DNA of 12,486 nt from Chloracidobacterium sp. UBA7659 (GTDB taxonomy: Bacteria > Acidobacteriota > Blastocatellia > Pyrinomonadales > Pyrinomonadaceae): NCBI GenBank assembly GCA_002483395.1, contig DLHV01000071.1:40026-52511 (forward strand), written 5' to 3'. A program made the position numbers and the translations under genes. The first letter of the stretch is position 1. Each line of letters opens with the position of its first letter. Under the pieces are notes generated by a model. It saw only the letters and a program-made list of their open reading frames with translations. It made no database searches and was not told the origin of the DNA. Positions 1-5,936 of this stretch are shown here, one piece after another.

Positions 1-1
1 C

Positions 2-442
2 GGGTGCCTGCCGATGCTGCTTCAGTTTCCGCTTCTGATTGCTTTTTACACGGCAGTAACAGTCTCGGTCGAGGTCCGTCAGGCTTCGTTTATGTGGCTG
101 CCTGACCTTTCGGCCGCCGACCCGTGGCACTTGCTTGAGTTCGGTTTTGCCTTGTCGATGATCCTTTCGATGAAGTTCACGCCGACGGCCCCGGCCGTCT
201 CGCCCGAACAGCAGATGCAGCAGAAGATGATGACGTATCTGATGCCCGTGATGATGCTGTGGGTAATGTGGTCTGCTCCGGCCGGATTGCTGCTTTACTG
301 GTTCTTCGGGAACATCGTCAGCTTCGGACAGCAGATGCTGATCAACCGTATGAACAAGACAAGCGAGCCTCCGTCAACGGTGGTCGTGGATTCTATTCCC
401 AAAAACGCAAAAAAGGTGAAGCCTAAGCTTGCTGCTTCTTGA
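2..442 (+). CDS. yidC: Membrane protein insertase YidC, C-terminal part (5' end outside window)
   Basis: YidC (Oxa1/Alb3 family) inserts and folds proteins in the cytoplasmic membrane, alone or with SecYEG. The frame is open from base 2 and the visible 146 residues begin GCLPMLLQFPLL, the typical family motif (G-C-L-P-hydrophobic-Q-x-P), so the ATG at 14 is internal and not the start. Hydrophobic segments follow at about residues 5-20, 45-58 and 75-100 of the fragment. The stretch with PEQQMQQKMMTYLMPVMM is the usual YidC run before the last membrane helix (LLLYWFFGNIVS). The protein ends in a short basic tail (KNAKKVKPK), which in this family faces the ribosome. The downstream KH-R3H gene and mnmE match the widely conserved rpmH-rnpA-yidC-jag-mnmE order. 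The stop codon overlaps the left arm of a palindromic element. Confidence 0.95.
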   Translation, partial: GCLPMLLQFPLLIAFYTAVTVSVEVRQASFMWLPDLSAADPWHLLEFGFALSMILSMKFTPTAPAVSPEQQMQQKMMTYLMPVMMLWVMWSAPAGLLLYWFFGNIVSFGQQMLINRMNKTSEPPSTVVVDSIPKNAKKVKPKLAAS

Positions 443-496
443 GTTCAGAGTCCAAGCTTCAGCTTGCTCTTGGTTTACACGCTAAAGCGTGAACTC
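441..496. repeat. Nested palindromic intergenic element between yidC and jag
   Basis: The outer arms GAGTTCA (441-447) and TGAACTC (490-496) are perfect inverted repeats. Between them are two smaller perfect hairpins: CAAGC-TTCA-GCTTG (453-466) and CACGC-TAAA-GCGTG (478-491, whose last two bases overlap the outer right arm). AGAG (447-450) and CTCT (467-470) can extend the first hairpin. The element occupies almost the entire spacer and ends 9 nt before the jag ATG. The design resembles REP/BIME-type mobile palindromes. A genome-wide copy number cannot be seen from one window. Confidence 0.7.
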
Positions 497-505
497 TAAA
501 CGCAT

Positions 506-955
506 ATGAACGAAACATGCCAGAATGCCGAGAAATTCCTGTCCGAGCTAGTCGCTGATCTTGGATTCAATCTGAAGGTCTCCGCCGCGTGGACTGACGA
601 AGGCTGCATTATGGACCTTCACGGAGAAGACACGCATTTCGCCCTGGCCGAAAATGGCGAACTGCTCGATTCATTCGAAACGCTATTGTTTCAAGTTTAC
701 GGCCGCCAGCTTGACCGCGATCATCGTTTCGTCGTCGACGCAGAAGGCTATCGCCAGACACGCAAGAAGGAGCTGCAGGCTATGGCACGCTTTGCCGGCG
801 ATCAGGTTCGAAAGAACGGCACTCCGTTTACATTCGGCGTGCTGAATTCGACCGAGCGTCGGGTTATCCACACTGCTTTGCAGGCCGAGAACGATCTGAC
901 GAGCGAATCGATTGGAGATGGACGTGAACGTAGGTTGCAAGTCCGTCTTAAGTAA
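506..955 (+). CDS. jag: Jag/KhpB-type KH-R3H single-stranded nucleic acid binding protein
   Basis: This is a short (149 aa) cytoplasmic RNA-binding protein of the Jag/KhpB (SpoIIIJ-associated) family, placed between yidC and mnmE as in many bacteria. An N-terminal KH-like domain spans about residues 7-75. An R3H domain spans about 78-147, with the defining R-x3-H at R118 and H122 (NSTERRVIH) followed by DLTSESIGDGRERRLQV, typical of the family C-terminus. It lacks the extra N-terminal Jag-N domain found in firmicute versions. The KH GxxG loop reads A-E-N-G (48-51), so its first glycine is lost. The ATG at 506 has no convincing Shine-Dalgarno sequence, because the palindromic element ends only 9 nt upstream. 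Homologues bind mRNA or sRNA and affect cell division and envelope synthesis; its targets here are unknown. Confidence 0.85.
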   Translation: MNETCQNAEKFLSELVADLGFNLKVSAAWTDEGCIMDLHGEDTHFALAENGELLDSFETLLFQVYGRQLDRDHRFVVDAEGYRQTRKKELQAMARFAGDQVRKNGTPFTFGVLNSTERRVIHTALQAENDLTSESIGDGRERRLQVRLK

Positions 956-970
956 GTAGAGTTTTTTCAA

Positions 971-1034
971 AACAGGATGTATAGGATTAGCAGGATAAAT
1001 CGTATTTGATCCTGTTCATTCTGTATATCCTGTT
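971..1034. repeat. Long imperfect inverted repeat (CAGGAT/ATCCTG family) upstream of mnmE
   Basis: The left arm at 971-1000 contains three spaced (A)GGAT units. The right arm at 1004-1034 is its near reverse complement, with matching ATCCTG-type units. The arms differ by a few mismatches and one or two gaps, and the loop is about 3 nt. A transcript would fold into a long stem of roughly 25-30 pairs that ends 8 nt before the mnmE start codon. AGGAT/ATCCT motifs repeat at about 8-10 nt spacing, so the arms also look tandemly built. It is probably a dispersed intergenic repeat; copies elsewhere in the genome cannot be checked here. Confidence 0.7.
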
Positions 1035-1042
1035 AGTTGTTT

Positions 1043-2425
1043 ATGGCAAATACGATAGTCGCATTGGCAACGCCGTTCGGCCGCAGCGGCATCGGTGTAA
1101 TTCGCCTTAGCGGTCCGGACGCTCTTGCCTATACGCAGCAACTTGCTAGCGATTCGGGCTTGAATCTAAAACCTCGTCTTGTTCGCCTTACACGGCTTCG
1201 CGACCCTGAAACCACCGAAGTCATCGACGAGGCTTTGCTCACATACTTCAAATCACCGAATTCATTTACAGGCGAGGATGTCGTTGAAATAAGCTGTCAC
1301 GGCTCGCCTGTTTTACTGCGGCAGGTGATCGATATTTGTCTAAAATTGGGCGCGCGAATGGCAGATCCGGGTGAGTTCACTCTTCGTGCCCTCGCCAACG
1401 GCCGCATAGACCTCGCCGAAGCGGAAGCAATTCGCGATTTGATCGATGCTCAGACCACGGCATCAGCCAGGCAGGCGGTCCGCCAGCTTCGCGGGGAATT
1501 TTCGAACGCGCTCAAGCCGATCAAAGACAAACTGCTCGATCTGATCGTCGTGCTTGAATCGGCGCTCGAATTTGTCGAGGACGACATACCAGAATTCCAA
1601 ACTGAATCGATTAAGACGCGGCTTGCGGATCTTGGCGGCGAGATCGGAAAATTAGCGAAAACGTTTCAGGCCGGAAAACTTATTCGTGAAGGCCTGCGGG
1701 TCGCTCTTGTCGGACGTCCTAATGTAGGTAAGTCAAGCCTTTTCAATGCTTTGCTCGGCAGCGACCGGGCGATCGTAACTGAGATCGCCGGGACTACGCG
1801 CGATCAGATCCACGAAAAATTCACTATAAACAACATCCCGATCTCGCTGATGGACACAGCCGGTTTGCGAGAGACTGTCGACACGGTCGAAAGCATCGGC
1901 GTCGAGCGCTCGCGAATGGCGATGGCCGATGCCGATCTTGTTGTCGTGCTGCTGGATGGCTCGGAAGATTTGACGGATGAGGATAAAGACGTGGTCGCCC
2001 GTGTTGAAGACCTGAATCACCTGATCGTGGTCAACAAGATCGACAAAATCTCCGACGAGCGGCCTGAAGAACTACGCCGCGATCTTGGTTCCGCATTCCG
2101 CATTCCGCACTCAGCATTTGCAGCTGTATCCGCGAAAACCGGCTCCGGACTCGAAAGCCTAAAGCAAGCGATCGTGCGGCCCTTTGCCCCAAAGGACATT
2201 TCCAACTCCGGTTATTTTGTCAGTGACGCACGGCACTACGATCTCTTGGTGCGTTCAAAGGACGAAGTCGCTTCGTCGTTGATATTGTTCGAACAGAAAA
2301 CAAGTGAAGAGATCGTCCTCGTCGGGCTTCACAATGCTCTCCGCTATCTCGGCCAGATCACCGGCGAAACGACGACCGAAGACATGCTTACACGCATATT
2401 CGCGACATTCTGCATCGGAAAGTGA
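1043..2425 (+). CDS. mnmE: tRNA uridine-5-carboxymethylaminomethyl(34) synthesis GTPase MnmE
   Basis: MnmE (TrmE), with MnmG, builds the cmnm5 modification on uridine 34 of tRNAs reading split codon boxes, using GTP hydrolysis and a tetrahydrofolate-bound one-carbon unit. The 460 aa match the usual length. The N-terminal folate-binding domain begins MANTIVALATPFGRSGIGVI. The G domain has all its motifs: G1 GRPNVGKS (224-231), G2 TTRD (251-254), G3 DTAG (271-274), G4 NKID (331-334) and G5 SAK (363-365). The C-terminus is the diagnostic FCIGK (456-460) with its reactive cysteine. The ATG at 1043 fits the family start; an in-frame TTG at 1037 would add only two residues. No Shine-Dalgarno is visible because a repeat fills the spacer. 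Between G4 and G5 a heptamer DNA repeat encodes RIPHSAF. Confidence 0.97.
   Translation: MANTIVALATPFGRSGIGVIRLSGPDALAYTQQLASDSGLNLKPRLVRLTRLRDPETTEVIDEALLTYFKSPNSFTGEDVVEISCHGSPVLLRQVIDICLKLGARMADPGEFTLRALANGRIDLAEAEAIRDLIDAQTTASARQAVRQLRGEFSNALKPIKDKLLDLIVVLESALEFVEDDIPEFQTESIKTRLADLGGEIGKLAKTFQAGKLIREGLRVALVGRPNVGKSSLFNALLGSDRAIVTEIAGTTRDQIHEKFTINNIPISLMDTAGLRETVDTVESIGVERSRMAMADADLVVVLLDGSEDLTDEDKDVVARVEDLNHLIVVNKIDKISDERPEELRRDLGSAFRIPHSAFAAVSAKTGSGLESLKQAIVRPFAPKDISNSGYFVSDARHYDLLVRSKDEVASSLILFEQKTSEEIVLVGLHNALRYLGQITGETTTEDMLTRIFATFCIGK
2088..2115 (+). repeat. Heptamer tandem repeat inside mnmE (ATTCCGC units)
   Basis: Four consecutive 7-bp units are visible: GTTCCGC, ATTCCGC, ATTCCGC and ACTCAGC. 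Two are identical and two are diverged. The period is not a multiple of three, so the codons shift through the units and encode S-A-F-R-I-P-H-S-A-F. This falls in the variable stretch between the G4 and G5 motifs of MnmE, where extra residues are tolerated. It resembles the short tandemly repeated heptamers seen in several bacterial genomes. Confidence 0.6.
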
Positions 2426-2634
2426 GGGACAACTTCCACAACATCTCAAGACCTACATTTGCAGTGAGAATTTCCGCAATGCCAAGTGCAAACGCGAGAA
2501 TTTTCATAGCACCTCATTAGTAAACTAAGCAAAATACGGGAATTCTGCTTCGGTACAGGCATTGCAGTCCTACCTCAGCGTCGGTCCGACACGTTACTGG
2601 CCGAGTTAACTCATACAGAATCAGGAGAATCGAA
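2426..2634. other. Intergenic region between mnmE and the small stress genes
   Basis: No gene is supported here. GAGAATTTCC (2466-2475) and GAGAATTTTC (2496-2505) form an imperfect direct repeat exactly 30 bp apart. TTAG-TAAA-CTAA (2517-2528) is a small dyad. A sigma-54-type promoter lies at 2551-2566, and a Shine-Dalgarno sequence AGGAG (2623-2627) serves the next gene. No convincing terminator was seen after mnmE. Confidence 0.6.
2551..2566 (+). promoter_or_regulatory. Sigma-54 (RpoN) -24/-12 promoter upstream of the 2635 gene
   Basis: The sequence CGGTACAGGCATTGCA fits the sigma-54 consensus TGGCACRNNNNTTGCW at most key positions. GG (2552-2553) and GC (2564-2565) are separated by exactly 10 nt, and the -12 box is a full TTGCA. 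The expected transcript start is near 2577, giving a leader of about 58 nt before the ATG at 2635. Deviations from consensus are C for T at the first position and T for C after GG. Confidence 0.6.
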
Positions 2635-2898
2635 ATGTTAGTGAAAATTTATTGGTCGGGTTGGGCACTCAGCGCCGCCGCGGCGATATTACTATTCGCT
2701 ACCGGAACTTTAACGATGCTTGCCGTCGTTGCCCTCGGTTTTATAGCATTTGGACTCACTTTTATGGGAATGATGTCGGTGCTTCCGGCGACCATCGCAC
2801 ATCCGGTACCTGAAAAACCGGTTAGAGTTCAGCCCGCCGTTCAAACCAGCAGCAATAAGGCTTCGGCCAAAGGATTCGGTGTATTGAAGTCGGCGTAG
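2635..2898 (+). CDS. Small two-TM membrane protein, unknown function
   Basis: I do not recognise this 87 aa protein. It has two adjacent hydrophobic segments, about residues 9-24 and 26-50, rich in Ala, Leu and Gly, then a Pro/Val/Ser-rich polar tail of about 35 residues (PVPEKPVRVQPAV...). This suggests a membrane hairpin with a flexible tail on one side. The start is well supported by AGGAG at 2623-2627, 7 nt before the ATG. It is the first gene after the sigma-54-type promoter at 2551-2566, which groups it with the stress genes downstream and not with mnmE. Its expression conditions may resemble those of the other sigma-54 units. Confidence 0.65.
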   Translation: MLVKIYWSGWALSAAAAILLFATGTLTMLAVVALGFIAFGLTFMGMMSVLPATIAHPVPEKPVRVQPAVQTSSNKASAKGFGVLKSA

Positions 2899-3321
2899 GT
2901 TTTGTTCGTTCTTGAGGGAATCGATCCACGCTTGCATTCCTTATCGGTCGCCGTTGATTACGAATGCGCCCCATGAAACGTTGGACATCGCGGCTGCGGT
3001 GCTTTTGACTGCAATATTCCCGCATCTGGTCGTCGAGTCAAGCTCTACAGCGAGCCTCTCTCGACAGCAGGTGTATGTGTCTTCTGCTTTGGCTTCTTTC
3101 GACATGCCCTTTGTGATCATCACTTCCCCCAAACGCTATGGCCTATGGCGAAGGCGGTTTGCGGACTTCCGACCTGCTTGTTCCTGGCCTCATCATCTTG
3201 GTGGCCGGGTGCATTCTGGTGAGTTTGACAGGGCGCGCGCCTTTATCAGTCCCAAACTGCTATTCTTGCAAAATCCCCCTGTAAGCATAGGTATTAGGGG
3301 AGGTTGTTCTCTCGCCGCCGG
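2899..3321. other. Gene-poor region with only weak small-ORF candidates
   Basis: No convincing gene fills these 420 bases. Two weak candidates can be seen. One is a plus-strand ORF at 3138-3284 (48 aa, MAYGEGGLRTSDLL...) with one plausible membrane segment (LLVPGLIILVAGCILVSL) but no Shine-Dalgarno. The other is a minus-strand ORF ending at 2941 whose ATG at 3120 (MITKGMSKEAKAED...) follows GGGGGAAG and has balanced amino-acid content. A longer plus-strand frame (2912-3385) has a random-looking composition and runs through the sigma-54 site. The region could hold a decayed gene, a small RNA or an upstream control region. The short dyad CCCCT (3276-3280) / AGGGG (3296-3300) precedes the promoter at 3322. 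Confidence 0.35.
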
Positions 3322-3337
3322 TGGTACGTCTATTGCA
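3322..3337 (+). promoter_or_regulatory. Sigma-54 (RpoN) -24/-12 promoter upstream of the secreted protein gene
   Basis: TGGTACGTCTATTGCA matches TGGCACRNNNNTTGCW at all but one defined position (T for C after GG). GG (3323-3324) and GC (3335-3336) are 10 nt apart. The predicted transcript start is near 3348, just upstream of GGAG (3359-3362) and the ATG at 3367. The site therefore argues against any start of that gene upstream of 3348. Confidence 0.68.
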
Positions 3338-3366
3338 TTTATTCCTGGCAAACCTATCGGAGACGG

Positions 3367-3900
3367 ATGGCGATACAAAAAATGAAAACCCATTCAATCC
3401 ACGCATTTCCGGCAGCAGAGCGGATGTTACGTTGCGCCCAAGCAGGAATGATCGCATTGGCTTTCGTCGCGTGTTTCGGGCAAACAATATCTGCCCAATG
3501 TGTAGATCATCCCGAGAAGAAAACAGCGCTGGTGTTCAATAACGAAAGCAGTTATGTTCTGACTTTTTTTATTGACGATGATGAAAAAACCGTCTTGCAG
3601 TCGCGAGAAGTGAGCGTGGAGTGGGAAGTCGAGCCGGGCGACCATCTCCTTCGCGCCCGGGCGATCGTTCGAGGCAAAAGCTTTTGGGTCGCGATCGTTA
3701 ACGAAGTTGTAAAGGGCCAGATCTGCACATGGACTGTGGCCGATCCTGACGGGCAATCGGCCGCTGCGAACGACAAGTATCGAAGCACCTTCGACCTCCG
3801 GAAAAGGGTAAGCGAGCACCGCGCTATGCGGAAGCGATTGGGGAATAATAGAGATCGTAAGTGGAAGGAGAAATACCATGAAAGACAATTATACAAATGA
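3367..3900 (+). CDS. Secreted beta-rich protein with charged C-terminal tail, unknown function
   Basis: The protein has 177 aa. An N-terminal hydrophobic segment (about residues 27-42, ending TISAQC) looks like a Sec signal peptide with cleavage near the Ala-Gln/Cys, so the mature protein is probably exported. Residues 53-127 form alternating hydrophobic strands (TALVFNNESSYVLTFFIDD, VSVEWEVEPGDHLLRARAIV, ICTWTVADPDG). This is a compact beta-sandwich pattern I associate with short secreted proteins common in acidobacteria. Residues 145-177 are strongly basic and charged. The start could be 3367 (GGAG 4 nt upstream), 3382 or 3424; all lie downstream of the sigma-54 site, unlike the far upstream start at 3304. 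Its end overlaps the YtxH gene by 23 nt, which suggests translational coupling. Confidence 0.7.
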   Translation: MAIQKMKTHSIHAFPAAERMLRCAQAGMIALAFVACFGQTISAQCVDHPEKKTALVFNNESSYVLTFFIDDDEKTVLQSREVSVEWEVEPGDHLLRARAIVRGKSFWVAIVNEVVKGQICTWTVADPDGQSAAANDKYRSTFDLRKRVSEHRAMRKRLGNNRDRKWKEKYHERQLYK

Positions 3901-4273
3901 AAGTCGTGAATCGGCGTGCGGTTTTTCGAAGGGTCTTGGGCAGAAAATGCTGTTCCTCTTGATCGGCGGCGGCATTGGGGCGACTGTGGCACTTCTGTTT
4001 GCTCCAAAATCCGGCGTCGAGCTTCGCGGCGATATCGCCGACGCGGCCATCAAAAGCTACGACGAGTCGCTCGAAGCGGCTGACAGGCTAAAGCAGCGCA
4101 CGTCGGAATATTATCGAACCGCAAGAGAAAAGAGCGGTGAAATACTGGATATCGTCGGTGCAAGGGTCGCCGCGGTAAAGGACGAGATAGGCGCTGACGC
4201 GGCAAAGATCAGCGAGATTGTCGAAGGCCCCAAAAAGGCTGCCGCCGATACTCGAATACCCGTAAACGTCTGA
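3878..4273 (+). CDS. YtxH domain-containing protein
   Basis: This 131 aa membrane-anchored protein belongs to the YtxH family, often part of general stress regulons, with no known biochemical role. A single membrane segment at about residues 24-42 (LFLLIGGGIGATVALL) is followed by the family signature LLFAPKSGVELR (39-50). The rest is a long amphipathic, Ala/Glu/Lys-rich helix (52-120) resembling a coiled coil or late-embryogenesis-type helix. A strong GGAAGGAG (3863-3870) sits 7 nt before the ATG, inside the end of the preceding gene. It is probably cotranscribed from the sigma-54-type promoter at 3322, with the DUF5335 gene following 25 nt downstream. Confidence 0.85.
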   Translation: MKDNYTNESRESACGFSKGLGQKMLFLLIGGGIGATVALLFAPKSGVELRGDIADAAIKSYDESLEAADRLKQRTSEYYRTAREKSGEILDIVGARVAAVKDEIGADAAKISEIVEGPKKAAADTRIPVNV

Positions 4274-4298
4274 TAGCAATATTAAGGGAGGAAAGGAA

Positions 4299-4688
4299 AT
4301 GAACTTTGAAATAGAAAGGGAAGAATGGCCAAATTTTTTCGATTCACTAGGTAAGCGGCGATATGAATGGAAGACCAGAATCGAGGTGCTGAACAGCGAG
4401 ATCGGCGATCAGGTACTGACCGAAGGCATGCCGCTGAATGGGCTTACTGTTGAAAAGATAGGCGATCGAACATCGATCGATATCTCCGTCGGCGAGAACG
4501 CCGAGTCTCATCAAACGCACAATATCAGCAACCCGACCCGGGTCGCATTTTTAGCGGCTGATGACAGTCATGGCGATATCGTCAATATCGAAGAAGTTGA
4601 CGGCACTAAAACGCTAATCACCTTTATCGAACCGATGGGAATCATGGTCGGATATTCAGAGACTGAAATGGTGATGGGGACCGCCTGA
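4299..4688 (+). CDS. DUF5335 family protein
   Basis: This is a 129 aa soluble protein with no signal peptide or membrane segment. The N-terminus (IEREEWPNFFDSLGKRRYEWKTRIEVL) and the following strands (LPLNGLTVE-type segment, ISVGENAESHQTHNISNPTRVAFL, LITFIEPMG) match the pattern I know as DUF5335, a small acidic domain of unknown function often found near stress and PRC-barrel genes. A very strong Shine-Dalgarno sequence (AAGGGAGGA, 4284-4292) precedes the ATG. Spacing from the YtxH gene is short, so both are probably in one transcript. The family name is from memory of its pattern and could be confirmed by profile search. Confidence 0.75.
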   Translation: MNFEIEREEWPNFFDSLGKRRYEWKTRIEVLNSEIGDQVLTEGMPLNGLTVEKIGDRTSIDISVGENAESHQTHNISNPTRVAFLAADDSHGDIVNIEEVDGTKTLITFIEPMGIMVGYSETEMVMGTA

Positions 4689-4731
4689 ATAGCCGAGAGA
4701 CGGACCTGTCACCTTAAAATTGGGGTGGGCT

Positions 4732-5120
4732 ATGTTCGCACCGAGACAACACGAGAGCACATTCTTGTTTGTTCTGCGATGGACGACGAGGTTCCTAAGT
4801 GCGGTTAGCATTGGGACTATTCTCCTGTTCATGTTTGGCGAGGGCAGCCTGGACTTTTCAACTGCCGCATGGCCGGAGATATTCGCGATGGCTCTTTTCC
4901 CGCTGGGATTGCTCGCCGGTTTAATACTCGGCTGGCAAGAGGAAACGAAGGGCGGTGCACTGGCCGTGTGCAGCATCGCAGCCTTCTATCTTGTTTATGG
5001 CTTGCCTTGAGCGGTTCCATAAGACAGGGGTGGTGGTTTCTGGTATTCGCCATCCCTGGGTTTCTGTATCTTCTGTATGGAGTCCTTTCGCCTTCAAACA
5101 CCGCAAAAAGTCGGAGCTAA
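4732..5120 (+). pseudogene. Small multi-TM membrane protein broken by a -1 frameshift near 5001
   Basis: The first frame gives 92 aa starting at the ATG at 4732 (GGGGTGGG just upstream; a TTG at 4720 is less likely) and stopping at 5008-5010. Hydrophobic segments lie at about 21-35, 50-67 and 77-90. Moving to the overlapping frame at 5001 continues with LALSGSIRQGWWFLVFAIPG and a fourth membrane segment (WWFLVFAIPGFLYLLYGVL), ending at the TAA at 5118-5120. The two parts together give about 129 aa with four membrane segments, the layout I recall for a family of small membrane proteins (WxxR...LLFxxGEG...FPxGLLxG...PGFLFLL), possibly DUF7670. One lost base near TATGGCTTGCC explains the break. 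Either the gene is recently inactivated or there is an assembly error; no slippery heptamer for programmed frameshifting is seen. Confidence 0.7.
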
Positions 5121-5178
5121 TCCGGACCAAAACGATCAAGCTGTCCCAGGAATGTGTAAACCTGATTTTCAGGAAGCC

Positions 5179-5922
5179 TCAATGCGCAAGGCCTTTCAGC
5201 AACATTCCCGCTAAATAAGCCAGCATTGCGGCAATTCCTCCTATGATAAAGGTCACAAATCCCGACCGCCACCACCTAACCGTCGACCACCTGGCTTTTA
5301 TCGAACCTATCGCAAAAAACACTAGGCCGGTGAGTATCGCGGACGTAGAAAAGGCGTCGTTCGATCCGAAAATGAACGGCGTCATTGGCACCGATCCACA
5401 AAGCACAAACGCGGCCAACGTGCTGAGGGCGGCCATCCATTCCGATCGGACTTTGCTCGGAAGGCCGTATTCTTCGGTCAGCATGGTGTGTATCCAACGT
5501 TCAGGCTCGGCGGTGATAATGGCGACAATCTTTTCGAGATCGTCTCCATCGAAGCCTTTGGCGGCATAGAGCTGTCGAATTTCCTCACGCTCACCTGCCG
5601 GATCAACATCGATGTGTTTTGACTCGATTTGCGCGATTCTGTCATGATCGTCGCGTTCGGCACGCGTGCCGAGAAAATTTGATGCGGCCATCGAAAAGCC
5701 GTCGGCGAAAAGGTTCGCGGCGCCAAGGATCAAAACGATCCGCGGCGAAAGACTTGCGCCGATCGTTCCCGCGACTACCGCAAACGTAGTTACAGCCCCG
5801 TCTACTCCGCCATAGACAAAATCGCGAAGATAATTTTGATCTGAACCTTTCGCCAGACGGGTTCTGATCGCCTCGGGCGAATGTTCGTGCTCAAGGCCCT
5901 TGTGCGTTGATTCGACACTCAT
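5179..5922 (-). CDS. VIT1/CCC1-family iron/manganese transporter
   Basis: This 247 aa integral membrane protein belongs to the VIT1/CCC1/nodulin-21 family, which moves Fe2+ or Mn2+ out of the cytoplasm. The first membrane segment carries the family hallmark [12 protein letters not shown] (41-52), with Asp41 at the transport-critical place. The second has [16 protein letters not shown] (69-84) with the conserved Met78. A cytosolic Glu-rich region (about 90-160, [28 protein letters not shown]) corresponds to the metal-binding helices. Three more membrane segments follow at about 163-180, 190-208 and 220-243. The N-terminus is His/Glu-rich ([11 protein letters not shown]). It is the last gene of a three-gene minus-strand operon and starts 14 nt after the preceding stop. 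In this setting it may remove excess iron or manganese under redox stress (inference). Confidence 0.92.
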   Translation of the reverse strand: MSVESTHKGLEHEHSPEAIRTRLAKGSDQNYLRDFVYGGVDGAVTTFAVVAGTIGASLSPRIVLILGAANLFADGFSMAASNFLGTRAERDDHDRIAQIESKHIDVDPAGEREEIRQLYAAKGFDGDDLEKIVAIITAEPERWIHTMLTEEYGLPSKVRSEWMAALSTLAAFVLCGSVPMTPFIFGSNDAFSTSAILTGLVFFAIGSIKARWSTVRWWRSGFVTFIIGGIAAMLAYLAGMLLKGLAH

Positions 5923-5936
5923 ATCTCACGCCACAT

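Noticed and set aside
3304..3366. N-terminal extension of the secreted protein gene
   Set aside because: It would contain the sigma-54 promoter and start upstream of the predicted transcript start. It also hides the signal peptide behind an odd Arg/Tyr-rich leader.
2912..3385. Plus-strand ORF of 157 codons starting at TTG
   Set aside because: Composition looks random (Ser/Pro/Arg-rich without domain pattern), there is no Shine-Dalgarno, and it overlaps the sigma-54 site and the start of the secreted protein gene.
3427..4007. Minus-strand frames opposite the secreted protein and YtxH genes
   Set aside because: They lie opposite genes with strong ribosome binding sites and recognisable domains, and have no start signals.
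5161..5173. CCTGA-TTT-TCAGG hairpin between convergent genes as terminator
   Set aside because: The stem is only 5 bp, has a mixed composition and lacks a T tract on either side.
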